Assembly (NCBI RefSeq): GCF_963678635.1
Contig: NC_087071.1
Location: 17,915,613 to 17,979,612, forward strand
Source of the DNA: Symsagittifera roscoffensis
Taxonomy: Eukaryota; Xenacoelomorpha; Acoela; Convolutidae
Direction: 5' to 3'
Length of the DNA: 64,000 nucleotides
Made by a program: the position numbers and the translations under genes. The stretch's first letter is position 1. The number at the start of each line of letters is the position of its first letter. Below, one piece after another: positions 10,212-22,500 of the stretch. The notes under the pieces were generated by a model that was not told the origin of the DNA, searched no databases, and worked only from the letters and a program-made list of their open reading frames with translations.

Positions 10212-13200
10212 ATGGGTGTACCGAAAACAGAGGTCCAAAAATCCGATAAAACTGGCAAAACAACAACTCCCGCCTCCAAAATGCGGAGGGGAAAGAAAAA
10301 AGTCGGGCAACCACTTGACCCGGCCCTCCAAAAAATTCTACACAGAGAAACGGTGACAAACAACGAAGCAGTTGCTTCAAGTCCGTCTAAAATGTCGAAC
10401 AAATCGAATTTAACCGAGGAAGCTATTGATGAAATTCTCAACAGATTAGCGACATGTGAAAATTCGATTGATAAAAGTGATTTGTTCATTTTGTTTAAAC
10501 TTGAAAGCTGGAAAATTTTGTCGAGAAATTTGGACCGAAATTCTGAAGTTCTAGCTAATGTAATCAAGTCGTTGTCTTCTGGTCTTATACTTAATATCGT
10601 ACCAAAGCTTATGGTAGATTTACTTACTAAATTTCAGTCAACTGAAGAAAACTCTGACTCGGCGAAACTGTTGCAAAATTGTCTGAAGGTTTTATGTGAG
10701 AATAGTGAAAGTAGAAAGGAGTTCTTTCAGTCGTTTGAAAGTCATTTGTTTAAATTTGTGGATTCGCCCGTTGAGATGCACGCGAGTTTGATCGAGAATC
10801 TGTCTGTCGTTGGAAATGAGTCGCAAGGTAATGTTTAGCCGATATTTTTCTCTTGCTTGGGCCATGTAGTCCTGAAAATTATCTTAGAAAAACAGGTCCA
10901 TAATGACGTTGAGGACCGTTTTTGGAAGATTTTTACCAAAAGAGCGATTTTTAACCGTGCTCTCCTCTCAAAAAATAAGTATATTTGTCGCCTTTACAAA
11001 ATTATAAGCGTTATTACACAAGCAAAGTTGAACTCTCTTTTTTTTCAAACCTAATTCGCAAATATTAGTGTGCTTTTTGAAAGTGTTCGTTATTGTTCCG
11101 ACCATGGTCTTTAGAAAACTACTCTTTAGTAAGTTTTTTTTCTCCAAATTAGTATATTCTTTCCTGCTTGGTGTGATAAAAGGATATGGCGTAAAAAAAT
11201 AATTTAGGCATATTAGACAGTCATAGTAATATAGGCAAATTGGACAAAAATTTTCGTCGAAAAATGACCAGAAAAACTTTAAAAGTTTTAAAATTATTTT
11301 AAAAGTTTTTGCAGAACATTTTTGAATTTTTTTGAAGCTTTCGGTTCCCAAATGTAAAGCTGAAAAACTCCAAAAACAAGTTTTACTTTCTTAAAATTAA
11401 GTCTTAAGGTCTTAAATTAGGCATAATTCAGCTGTTGTAAGCCTGCTCGCTTGCTTTATTCGCTCGAATTAAGACCAAAAATCAAAATTTTCCAACCGGT
11501 TTTTTTTCGACGAAATTTTTTAATATGGTTCGAATCACAACTGAAAGGGCTCTAATATGATATATCAGGTCTTATGATTATTTGTGGTACCTGATTTTGC
11601 GTGGAAAACAAAAAGAAAAAACTAAAACACGCCTGAATACAAAGTTCCTCCCATTTTTCAAATGGTCGGAACAATAACTAGCTATTAAGTACAGCCAATG
11701 CTAAGGATATTGCTTAGCAACTAATAGAACTTTAGCTTCAAGGTATCATGGATCTGTAGTGAAGGAACAAAAATGAGAAATGTAAAATTGTTTTTTTTTT
11801 GCAATTACCAAACTTTTCCCGTCAATTTTTTGAGCTGACTATTTATCTAGATTCTATTTTTGATTATTTTAGGACCATTCAAAGAAAGTACTCGAAGTCT
11901 TATTCTGTCAATGCTTACTAAACTCGAATCAAAACTACACTTCAAAAAGACCTCAGTCGTACCCGCCATTGAAGTCTACATGAACTACCTTTGCAAAGAC
12001 ATCCTGAACAAATTGGACCCTAGATCAGACGGAAAAATAAACCCGACAGAAGCGAAAGTGACCTTCTCGCAACTATGTCGGAAACTGAAAGACTTCGTGT
12101 ACGATAACAGAATAAAGTATATTCCGTTTGTTTATGTAACAGCAGCTTCGATTCATTCGTCGTTCGCGGAACATTTAGTCCGAGTATTGTGGGATTCGTT
12201 CAAGTTGGACCATTCGTTGATGTGTTTGCATTGGCTCGTCAGTTTCGTCTGTGATACCAATTTAGGAATGGAGCAACATTTTATTTTAAAGCACCCCAAG
12301 TTCATAAAATAAATTTGAATCGAAAATTAAATTAAAGTTTAATCATAATCAAGTTAATCAAATTCAAGTTTAATAAAGTAATTAGTCAAATTAAAAAAAA
12401 CATTATCTTAAAACATTCAAGATAATAATCCGATTTTTAAAAAGAGTTTAGGTTACCATCTGATAATCTACTTGAAAAAAAAATGACTTTAATTTTCGGA
12501 ATTTTTGATGGGATCTAGAATATAGAAATGAGACAAATTAGTTTTTACAATCAAACATATATATCGGGAATGGTTTGAGTTTTGTGTGTTTGATACCCTG
12601 AGTTAGGATGATTCAATCAAGTAAAGCCATATAAACACTTTTCATTGAAATAGTCCTCAAATTGAATGCTTGATTTAAATTATCAAGTATTTTAGTTAAC
12701 CCGGTCTCAGTAAGTTTTTAAGGGTCTGTTGACTCTGTTTCGAGAAACTATTGTTCAAAATTTGAATTTTGTTTCGGGGAGTTTCAAAATAAATTGAGGT
12801 GATTAATTCAGTGCCGTTGCCATTGGTGAAAGACGTGATGCGACATATTTCATTATTCATGTGTAAACTAATGAAGAAAGAGTGCTTCTCTGCTGTGCGA
12901 GGGGGAAGGAAGCGCTCTTCTGTTGGTCTTCTGACGAAACAAGAGGAAACTTCTTCAGAAGAGTTTGTGGTTAAGCAGGCCTTTGTGTATGCGTTTTATG
13001 TAAGTACAAAATAGAAAATGAGTAGATGTTTTTTAATCAATAACAGAGCCTACAGTGTAACTCACTAGTAATAAACACGAGCATGTTATGCTACTAGTTT
13101 CAACAGTTCGAAAAAACAAATTGGTTTCTGAAAAATTTAAGCGCTTTATTCTCATGGTTCATGTTTGACCTAAGCGTTTTCCAAAAATCAAAGATCCCAT

Positions 13201-16200
13201 GTGTTAAATATTTGGCTCGAACTCATTATGGCATCAGCACAGTTGGATTTTTGTAATAGTAGCTTATTAAAGACAGAATTATTTACCTCGCCTGTACTCT
13301 TTCCTTCTTCTGGGTTCTTCTACTTCTGAACGTGAATTATGAAAATGAAAATTTTGTACTTTTTATTACTTTTAATTGTATTTCAGGCTTTGACAGCCTT
13401 GCTGGTTCAATTCGATCACGAACTGACAGAATCCGAACTGCAACTGGCCTTCGTGAAGAGTCTCCGATTCGACAAGTTTATCTGCAGCAAGCTACAGCCT
13501 CTGGCTCTCATTCCGAATGAACTCAGCAAACAGTTCATGTCTATAGCAGAGTCTCATTCCAATTTGTTTCCCAATATGCGATGTTTCAGGTTAGTTGTTT
13601 ATACGATTTTGTTGGAGTAGTATCCTGTTTGAGAAACGGAATGATTTTAATTGGAAGTATACACCGTTTAGCTGTACTTGTAGTCAGATTCCGTTTTCAA
13701 AAAGAGAAATCTTCCCTCGACGCTGTAATTTCATTAATAGAAATACAAGAAATTATTTGTCGCACTGAAGATAGTCTGCGGTTTTTTTGGATCTTGCTAA
13801 AGCGTTCAACTCAATATCTCACGATTTTTTTCAACAAAAAATTGAATAAATGGGTTTCTCAAAAACGGCTATAACCCTTTTCAAAAATTTTCTGAAAAAT
13901 CGTCAAAAAGCAGTAAAATTGACAAATACAATATCTGAATGGGAAATCTTGAATCACGGAGTGCCACAAGGGACAAATTTTGAGAAATATTGCAAGAACA
14001 CACTAAAAAAGTGCTAGATGACGTCGATGCTTACATGAAAAGAATCGTCTCACTTCGAATTCAGATAAATTATAACTTCTTTTGTTCAACTGGGAAAATA
14101 GAATAGACTCAGTTTGTTCAGAATAATCTCGAAATTAAAGTTTCAAAATCATGAAGATATATCCAGGAATTATCTTGGGACAAGATCTAAGCATATCAGT
14201 TCAAGTTGACAAAGTGCTATGCAAAATGACTCAAGGAATCCGTTCACTATAACTTGCAAGGAACGTAGTACTTTTGAATGTTCGGATTATTTTATTCAAA
14301 TCTTTAGTATAATCCGATAGAACATAAAGAAGTAGAAAACAAATATCAGGAAATCAGTTTTTTCTCTACGGAACCATTAAGCTGCATAGAAACAAAAGAA
14401 TTTTACAGGTAATACGCCAGAGTCGATCGAACAACAAAAAGGCAGAATCAGCGGAAAGCGACTGCATTAAAAATGGAATTCATTAATGTAGACCTTCCTA
14501 GACATGATGTATTAGCTAAGAGGTTACATGGAAATGTTACATGAAAACAGTTTCATGAAAATGTTCTGCTGATAAAAAAGATTTGAATTATAGAAACAGA
14601 GAAAACGAAATCCTCTTAATAAACCGAAAATTGCAAAGATAAACAGCTTTATCGTCATAGCAGTTATTCATGTGTTAGCAAAGGATTTCTTTAACCATTA
14701 TTACGCTTGCAATTAGCAAGCGTTATCAAATCGGAATATTGACTTTTTCGGGTTAACAACTTGTTTGACAATCATTTGAATCACTTGGTATCTTGGTTTA
14801 TAATGAATTCAAATTTCTAAGCGTCTCTTTCACTCTTAGACTGGAGGTAACGAATACGCCTGGGGTACCAAAGGTCCTGGGTTCGAATCTGAGCAGGCTC
14901 TGTTCTTTTTCGAACCGGAAATATCCCGTTTCAAAAAAAAATTGTCGGCTTATTTTTTGTCTGCTTACATTTGTTGGCCTACTAACCTAATTTTGGGTCG
15001 TTTGAGTGAACCATAATTTGTATGCTTTCTTCCGGATTGCACTAAACGTTAAAAATCTCATTGTAGATTTTATAGTTCAAAGATTTTCTTGATAGCAATT
15101 TCATATTCGCTCAATAACTGAATTTGAATTTTCATTAAACGCCATTGACTGTTTTTTGACGTATTTGCTGCAATTAAAACTTCATTCCAGACAACATTTT
15201 TAAGATTTTTATTTTGATCTTAGTAGCTCTTCTTTTCTGTCTGCTAGCTTGCAATGCTATTTTTGGTATCGCTTTGCTTCGGTGTCTTTCATATGGAACC
15301 CTTTCATCATCCGGTTCCTTCTCAATTGGTCTAGGGGTAACGCCGTCGTCTTTGCATCCGAAGGTCTGGGTTTCGAGGCTCAGTCGGTCTTCGTTTTTTT
15401 TTTCAGTTTGTATACAATTGAAAAAAAAATTGGCTAAAATTGACTTTCATCATTTTTCTGCTAAAATTTTGTCAGCTAATTGCTACATCACGGATTTTGC
15501 TTGCGCTGTAAGCAACTTCCAATGCGTTCTAGTATTAGGTGAGAACTTGAAAGATAAAAGTTTTTTCATAAAATCGTTTTTTTTTTCGGCTCAGGTGGTC
15601 TGCTCCAAGATTGTCGACTTTGTTGACTGTTTGTAATTTCTTTCAGTTGCTAATTTTATACTCTAATTTCTGGGATTTTTGCTTGGAATGAATTTCTATC
15701 GAGACATATTGAGATATTTAAAATTTTGGTAGACGTATTTTTTTCATAACTTTTAAAATGTTTTTTCGACTTCTGATGTTTTTTGTTTTTGTTGTATCGC
15801 AAGTGGTGCGAAGCTCCGCTTTGCCTCGGTTTGATATATTTCGGATTGGTGATTCGTTGAACCGATTTAATAGCGGTACTTTAATGCACATGCAATGCTT
15901 GCAACCCTAATTTTGACTGCTCAAGTTATGTTCAGAGAATGTTGGATGTTTAGTTTTTCTGAGCCAGATGACTTAGCATTTATTTTTTTGTTTTTTGTGT
16001 TTGTTTGCTGTATTTGTAGTCAGATTCGGTTTTCAAAAAGAGAAATCTTCCCTCGACGCTGTAATTTCATTAATAGAAATACTAGAAATTATTCGTCGCA
16101 CTGAAGATAGTCTACAGTTTTTTTGGATCTTGCCAAAGCGTTCAACCCAATATCTCACGATTTTTTTAAACAAAACATTGAATAAATGGGTTTCTCAAAA

Positions 16201-18768
16201 ACGGCTATAACCCTTTTCAAAAATTTTCTGGAAAATCGTCAAAAAGCAGTAAAATTGACAAATACAATATCTGAAAGGGAAATCTTGAATCACGGAGTGC
16301 CACAAGGGACAAATTTCGAGAAATATTGCAAGAACACACTAAAAAGTTGCTAGATGACGTCGATGCTTACATGAAAAGAATCGTCTCACTTCGAATTCAG
16401 ATAAATCATAACTTCTTTTGTTTAACTGGGAAAATAGAATAGACTCAGTTTGTTCAGAATAATCTCGAAATTAAAGTTTCAAAATCATGAAGATATATCC
16501 AGGAATTATCTTGGGACAAGATCTAAGCATATCAGTTCAAGTTGACAAAGTGCTATGCAAAATGATTCAAGGAATCCGTTCACTATAACTTGCAAGGAAC
16601 GTAGTACTTTTGAATGTTCGGATTATTTTATTCAAATCTTTAGTATAATCCGATAGAACATAAAGAAGTAGAAAACAAATATCAGGAAATCAGTTTTTTC
16701 TCTACGGAACCATTAAGCTGCATAGAAACAAAAGAATTTTACAGGTAATACCCCAGAGTCGATCGAACAACAAAAAGGCAGAATCAGCGGAAAGCGACTG
16801 CATTAAAAATGGAATTCTTTAATGTAGACCTTCCTAGACATGATGTATTAGCCAAGAGGTTACATGGAAATGTTACATGAAAACAGTTTCATGAAAATGT
16901 TCTGCTGATAAAAAAGATTTGAATTATAGAAACAGAGAAAACGAAGTCCTCTTAATAAACCGAAAATTGCAAAGATAAACAGCTTTATCGTCATAGCAGT
17001 TATTCATGTGGTAGCAAAGGATTTCTTTAACTATTATTACGCTTGCAATTAGCAAGCGTTATCAAATCGGAATATTGACTTTTTCGGGTTTAACAACTTG
17101 TTTGACAATCTTTTGAATCACTTGGTATCTTGGTTTATAATGAATTCAAATTTCTAAGCGTCTCTTGCACTCTTAGACTGGAGGTAACGAATACGCCTGG
17201 GATACCAAAGGTCCTGGGTTCGAATCTGAGCAGGCTCTGTTCTTTTTCGAACCGGAAATATTCCCTATCAAAAAAAAATTGTCGGCTTATTTTTTGTCTG
17301 CTTACATTTGTTGGCCTACTAACCTAATTTTGGGTCGTTTGAGTGAACCATAATTTGTATGCTTTCTTCCGGATTGCACTAAACGTTAAAAATCTCATTG
17401 TAGATTTTATAGCTCAAAGATTTTCTTGACAGCAATTTCATATTCGCTCAATAACTGAATTTGAATTTTCATTAAACGTCATTGACTGTTTTTTGACGTA
17501 TTTGCTGCAATTAAAACTTCATTCCAGACAACATTTTTAAGATTTTTATTTTGATCTTAGTAGCTCTTCTTTTCTGTCTGCTAGCTTGCAATGCTATTTT
17601 TGGTATCGCTTTGCCTCGGTGTCTTTCACATGGAACCCTTTCATCATCCGGTTCCTTCTCAATTGGTCTAGGGGCAACGCCGTCGTATTTGCATCCGAAG
17701 GTCTGGGTTTCGAGGCTCAGTCGGTCTTCGTTTTTTTTTTCAGTTTGTATGCAATTGAAAAAAAAATTGGCTAAAATTGACTTTCATCATTTTTCTGCTA
17801 AAATTTTGTCTGCTAATTGCTACATCACGGATTTTGCTTGCGCTGTAAGCAACTTCCAATGCGTTCTAGTATTAGGTGAGAACTTGAAAGATAAAAGTTT
17901 TTTCATAAAATCGTTTTTTTTTTCGGCTCAGCTGGTCTGCTCCAAGATTGTCGACTTTGTTGACTGTTTGTAATTTCTTTCCGTTGCTAATTTAATACTC
18001 TAATTTCTGGGATTTTTGCTTGGAATGAATTTCTATCGAGACATATTGAGATATTTAAAATTTTGGTAGACGTATTTTTTTTCATAACTTTTAAAATGTT
18101 TTTTCGACTTCTGATGTTTTTTGTTTTTGTTGTATCGCATGTGGTGCGAAGCTCCGCTTTGCCTCGGTTTGATATATTTCGGATTGGTGATTCGTTGAAC
18201 CGATTTAATATCGGTACTTAAATGCACATGCAATGCTTGCAACCCTAATTTTGACTGCTCAAGTTATGTTCAGAGAATGTTGGATGTTCAGTTTTTCTGA
18301 GCCAGATGACTTAGCATTTATTTTTTTTGTTTTTTTTTCTGATTTAAAGTAATAAATGAGCCTTGATTTCTATTGGCTGAATGGTTTTTGATTTTTAGAT
18401 TAATTAACTATTGCACTGTCGAAGATATGAAAAGTAACTCATGTAAAATGATCTGTTTTAGCACCGTCAGCTCCTCTATTCCCGATGATGAGAAGAAAGA
18501 TCTGAGAGTCAAGCTACGCCGAATATTCCAGACTGAATTCGACCTCGAACAGTCCAAATGGGCTGTCGAACCTTTCTTGAGATCAACGCCTGATAAAAAA
18601 GATGAAGTGAAAAAGGAAACCATATCAGCTGAAGCAAGCATGATCAAATCAAATGACCTTGATAACGAGTGTGAACATGCGATGGATTTAGAGGATTTAG
18701 ATGAACTTCATTTGTATCAAAAATTGAATTCTGCCTCTGTGAAAGTCATTTCAGATTGGTTAATTTGA
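10212..18768 (+). CDS. RRN3: RRN3/TIF-IA-like RNA polymerase I transcription initiation factor
   Basis: Exons: 10212-10827, 11873-12250 or 12265 (see findings), 12812-12999, 13387-13589, 18462-18768; phases agree, giving about 565 residues (RRN3 is about 650). RRN3 binds Pol I in the nucleolus and brings it to rDNA promoters. Recognition is by ordered similarity: exon 2 has FAEHLVRVLWDSF (RRN3: FAEAFLEHLWKKL), exon 3 VPLPLVKD (IPLITVKS) and QAFVYAFY (QAVFYTFVF), exon 4 LRFDKFICSKLQPL (LNFERIVMSQLNPL). The C-terminus is acidic (DLEDLDEL). The N-terminal 200 residues are lysine/serine-rich then helical and show little direct similarity. ATG 10212 is the first in frame after a strong acceptor (TTTTCAG at 10197-10203), implying a 5'-UTR intron or spliced leader. 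The last intron (4.9 kb) holds a tandem duplication. Divergent, so the assignment is good but not certain. Confidence 0.65.
11092..11676 (-). repeat. Family B element in RRN3 intron 1
   Basis: The left end ATTGTTCCGACCAT and right end ATGGTCGGAACAAT are exact inverted copies, 585 bp apart. The body (gtgtgataaaaggat, cagaaaaactttaaaa, taagcctgctcgctt, ccggtttttttcgacg) is shared with copies at 20.6, 21.3 and 63.7 kb. The hairpin end seen in the 20.6-kb copy is not present here. Orientation is set by that copy. Confidence 0.75.
12300..12800. other. RRN3 intron 2, AT-rich
   Basis: AT-rich sequence with no recognisable repeat or ORF. An in-frame stop (TAA at 12310-12312) follows exon 2 if it is not spliced, which would make a truncated protein ending HPKFIK. 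Confidence 0.5.
13677..14450 (+). pseudogene. Non-LTR retrotransposon reverse transcriptase remnant, copy 1
   Basis: Frame pieces read FQKEKSSLDAVISLIEI (RT 'GFRKGRST.DA' motif), then about 60 codons later EILNHGVPQGT (RT 'GVPQGS' motif). A later part resembles the RT palm/thumb (KCYAKMTQGIRSL). The stretch that should carry the catalytic YADD box is missing between these, and several stops and frame shifts are present. It is a dead LINE fragment; the clade cannot be fixed by eye. Confidence 0.75.
14836..14902 (+). repeat. tRNA-derived SINE head, copy 1
   Basis: GACTGGAGGTAACGAATACG resembles an A box/D arm and CCTGGGTTCGAATCTGAG is a strong B box (GGTTCGAATC). Present again at 17173-17239 as part of the tandem duplication. 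Confidence 0.6.
15325..15395 (+). repeat. tRNA-derived SINE head, copy 1, second type
   Basis: TTGGTCTAGGGGTAACGCC is a typical D-arm/A-box sequence and GGTCTGGGTTTCGAGGCTC a B box. The middle gives no clean anticodon arm. Duplicated at about 17662-17732. A family E hairpin end (gtgcgaagctccgctttgcctcgg) follows at about 15805. Confidence 0.6.
16014..16787 (+). pseudogene. Non-LTR retrotransposon reverse transcriptase remnant, copy 2
   Basis: Second copy of the dead RT fragment with the same lesions as copy 1 (FQKEKSSLDAVISLIEI, then the GVPQGT motif and stops), so the damage predates the tandem duplication. Confidence 0.75.
17173..17239 (+). repeat. tRNA-derived SINE head, copy 2
   Basis: Same as the 14836 head, with the B box GGTTCGAATC intact. 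Confidence 0.6.
17662..17732 (+). repeat. tRNA-derived SINE head, copy 2, second type
   Basis: Same as the 15325 head; differs by single bases (GGGGCAACG instead of GGGGTAACG). Hairpin end of family E follows near 18137. Confidence 0.6.
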
Positions 18769-18947
18769 ACTTGATTCTCTTAAACTCTTCGATGAAAATT
18801 GTTCAATGAAAGCGAATTAGTAAAATTGAAGTTTACGAGAATACATTGTTTTGAGAGATAAAACACAACGACGACATAGCAAATATATGAATCCGCTTTT
18901 TTCACCAGCTGAAAAATTGATAAGAGTTTTAGTTTTCACAAGTTATT

Positions 18948-19386
18948 AAGAGTAATGAACGTATTGAGGACTCTTACATAAGTCTTGCTGATTTTTTTCT
19001 TTTTTTAGGAAAAAGACTTAAAATTTGTTCACGCTCAATTTTCGATTTTTCGCGGTTTGACTTGTGATTTCTTTTTCAGTGCATTTCCATTGTTGAAAGG
19101 AAGGCAAAATCCACTATCAAAGAGAAAAAATGTATAAATCACGAAAAACTGACTTGTAATCCCAGTGAAATAAAGGTTTTGCCTATTGGTCCAGTTTTCT
19201 CTAATTGGGTTAATTTTAACAAAAAAGTATCCATGGGTAAGTGTTCTACAAATTCAAAGAGCTTTAAGGTCATTTATTTTTTTCTTCGCAACTCAAAAGT
19301 TGAAGATTTTTGAAAAAAAACAAGTCAGTTTTTGTTTCAGTTTTTTTGCGTTCATTACTCTTTTCCAACTGTCAGTTGGCTATGTT
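18948..19386 (+). repeat. Family A element between RRN3 and RPS5
   Basis: Starts AAGAGTAATGAACG (18948-18961). The exact inverted copy CGTTCATTACTCTT lies at 19349-19362, not at the very end, and is followed by the hairpin CCAAC-TGTCA-GTTGG (19365-19379) and the tail CTATGTT. About 439 bp, non-coding. This is one of the best-preserved A copies. Confidence 0.8.
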
Positions 19387-19565
19387 GGGAGCTTATTAAC
19401 GAAACTGACGAAAAGTATGATGATTTTGTTGATAATGTTTTATTTTTTTCCTGAGTGTTGTGAGTAATAAAAAAATAAAATGAGAAACAACTCAATGTAT
19501 TGTTCTGGTAGTCCTTAGGAATGATTTTTTCAGATTCGTTTATATCTTTTGTCTGTTGAACAACT

Positions 19566-22500
19566 ATGGATCTCGAAGCAGAAAGTGTAACCACAGTGAA
19601 GCTGTTCGACAAGTGGTCCCTCCAAGAGGAGAGTGTGAGGTGTCAGGACTTGTCTATTCAGGACTATGTTGGTATTCGAAACAAGTGTCTCAGATTCCTC
19701 CCTCATACTTCTGGAAGGTAAACAAAATGTTTTAGTTATTGTTATAGAAAGAGTGAAGCAATGTTTTAGTAAGAGTAATGAACGTAGTCAGTACTCTTAC
19801 AAAGGTCTTGGTGTTTTTTAAGTTAGCCGTAGTTAGTGCAAATTTCTTATATGATATTGGTGACCTTGAGCATCGTGATCGGTCAAAAGACAGCATTTTA
19901 GGTCATAAAGATCACATCGTGTCAAAATAGGACATGACATAATATTGTCTCAACCATTAAAATTTCTATGAAGTTTTAGTAATGGTCGCCTTTTGAAATG
20001 CTAGCAAATCTCACCTGCGGTCTGTCGCCTTACGTTCAGACATCCTCCCATGTTTGACGAGGCTGATGTTCTGGGGTGTTGGGTCTATTAAGTAGTGCTG
20101 AGTAATTTGCTCCATTTAGATGTTCATATTTGTTGATAGAACGGATATTGTCAACAAGTTGGCATTAAATATATTTTGTACGTGTAAAGTTTGTAACTGG
20201 AAATTTTAAAAGCGGGCACATTGCTCGTTTTGAATGAGTTCTGTCTGTCAGAACTTTTCGCCACTATTTATATAGCATCAGTTATGTTTTTGCTATTAGA
20301 TACCAAGTGAAGAGATTCAGGAAGGCCTCCTGTCCGATTGTGGAGCGACTGGTTAATTCACTCATGATGCACGGGCGAAACAATGGAAAGAAACTCATGG
20401 CCATGCGCATCGTACAACACATGTTCGAGGTCAGTTATAAATGTACTCTGATACGTCCCCAAAATAGCTGATTAACGGCTTTTCTTTTCTAAATCGATAT
20501 ATAATGGTCTATAATATGTTAATGAACGAAGCGAGTTTTCACTTTATAAGGTCATCATTTTTTTGTAATTTTTCCAGGATTTCTCATGCTCATTGCGTAA
20601 TATAGCAAGGATAGCCGGTTACTGTGCAAATAGCACAGAATGTTCCGACCATAGTCTTAAAATTACATTTTTTTTTTCAAATTAGTGTCGTTTTTTCTGT
20701 GTTGATGAAAAAAATCTTAAAAAAATAGAAATTAGGTAGGCTAATGCGTCAGTCATAGCCAAACAAGGCAGTAAGAAAACACTTTTTGAAAAAAAGTGGC
20801 TAGAAACACGAAAAACCATTTAAATTTTTTTGAAGAATGTTTTTGAATTTTTGAAGTTGTTGGTTCTCAATATGGCGCTAAAAACTCCAAAAACTAACTT
20901 TACTCGGGTAAAACTGAGTTTTAAAGGCTTAATTGGAGTTTGAAAAAGATATTATAAGCCTGTACGCTCTCTTATTAGGTCGAAATTAGACCAAAAATCA
21001 AAAGTTTCAAACCGGTTTTTCTCGACACTGAGAAAGTTTTTTCAAAATTTTTAAATGTCGTTCAAATCACTTCTGAAAGGGTTTTAATATGACATATCAC
21101 TCGACCCATTCCAATTATTGTTTTTGGTACTTAAAACAAAAAGAAAAAGTAACAAAAAACTAGAACAAGCTCAAGCAAATTCAAAGTTCCTCCACATTTT
21201 TCAAATGGTCGGAACAAAACTATGTTGGTCTCTATTTTCAAATCCAATAGACAAAAACGGCAGAATACCAGTTCAGCGTCCCCAGAATACTATAGACCCA
21301 CAAAATGCAAAATTAAACAAGCATAGCCGGCAGCTTTGCAAATAGCACAGAACCTTCCGACCATACTCATAAAAAAACATAAAACGCTTTTTTATGTTTT
21401 TTTTATTTAGTGTTGTTTTTTGCGAGTCGTGTGATAAAAGTATCTGACGAAAACCTAGAATTAAGGCCTATTTCACAGTCAAAGTAGAACAGGAAAATCA
21501 GGCAAACGTTTTGTCGAAAAAAAAAGATAAAACAAAAAAAAATGTTCTGAAATTAGTTCAGAAACTTGAAAAAAATATTCTTTTTTTTTTGCCACTGGGA
21601 CAACAGCGGTTCTCCGCGAAGAGTTGATCAGCTCGCATCTTGATCCTTTCTTTGGTGGATAAATCGTCTTAGCTGAGTTGCACTCTGGCATACGGTTTTT
21701 TTACTCAAATGTTTAAAATTTGAGTTCTCTCATTGCGGAGAGCGATTCGTGAATTGATTTCGTAGTACCGCTATAATTGTCATCTTCGTTTTTGCATTCT
21801 ACAGGACTTCGACTGCAACATTTTTTAGTAATAAGAGTAATGAACGTAGTAGGTGCTCTTATATAGGTTTTGCTGATTTTATTCAGGAAAAAGTCTTAAA
21901 ATTTGTTTGTCAATTTTGATTTTCCGCGGTTTGACTTGTGGTTTCTTTTTGAGTTCAGTGCATTTCCATTATCAAAAGGCAAACTCCACTATCGAGCAGC
22001 AAAAATGTAAAGCTCACAAAAAATGTGATCAAATTCTAATTTCGAAAATGGAAATTAATTGTCAGATTTCCCAGTGAAATAAAAGTTCTGCCTATTGATT
22101 CACTTTTCTCAAATTGGATTAGTTTTAACAAACAAATTGTTCTGAAAAGAGCTTTAAGGTCATCTGTTTTTTTTTCTTCGAAATTGAATAGTTGAAGAAT
22201 TTTGAAAAAAAAAAAGTTTTTTTTTTCAGGTTCCTTGCGTTCATAGCTCTTTACACGATAGCTCGATACTGTATCTGTACACTGAATAGAACCTAATATA
22301 TGTGCTATAATGGGCCGAATTCGGTGTCTATACGAATTCGGTGTCTATACTTGAAAAGATTTTTGAATTGTTTTTTTTTTGTAAATGTAACCTGAAGTTT
22401 CTGGTATTCTACTGGTGTTAAACTAAACAGTTATTTTTCTGTAGATCCTGTACCTCTACACTGACCAGAACCCGATAGATGTACTAGTGGATGCAATCAT

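Larger units (their letters stand above)
13677..18340. repeat. Direct tandem duplication, 2 x about 2337 bp, inside RRN3 intron 4
   Basis: Copy 1 (13677-16013) and copy 2 (16014 to about 18340) align end to end with an offset of 2336-2337 bases and only scattered single-base differences (for example ATTCCG/ATTCGG at the start). The copies therefore separated recently compared with the decayed elements they contain: a dead LINE fragment, two tRNA-like SINE heads and a family E hairpin end in each. The splice sites of the host intron are outside the duplication. Confidence 0.95.

Noticed and set aside
12799-13014. Stand-alone 71-residue ORF
   Set aside because: It is exon 3 of the RRN3-like gene: acceptor at 12811, donor GTAAGT at 13000 and similarity in the right order.
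15214-15636. 140-codon ORF with hydrophobic N-terminus, repeated at 17551-17973
   Set aside because: Lies across a SINE head and repeat E in the tandem duplication; identical position in both copies reflects duplication, not selection.
19718-20299. Possible intronic snoRNA in RPS5 intron 1
   Set aside because: Ribosomal protein introns often carry snoRNAs, but no convincing C/D or H/ACA box pair with a terminal stem could be found.
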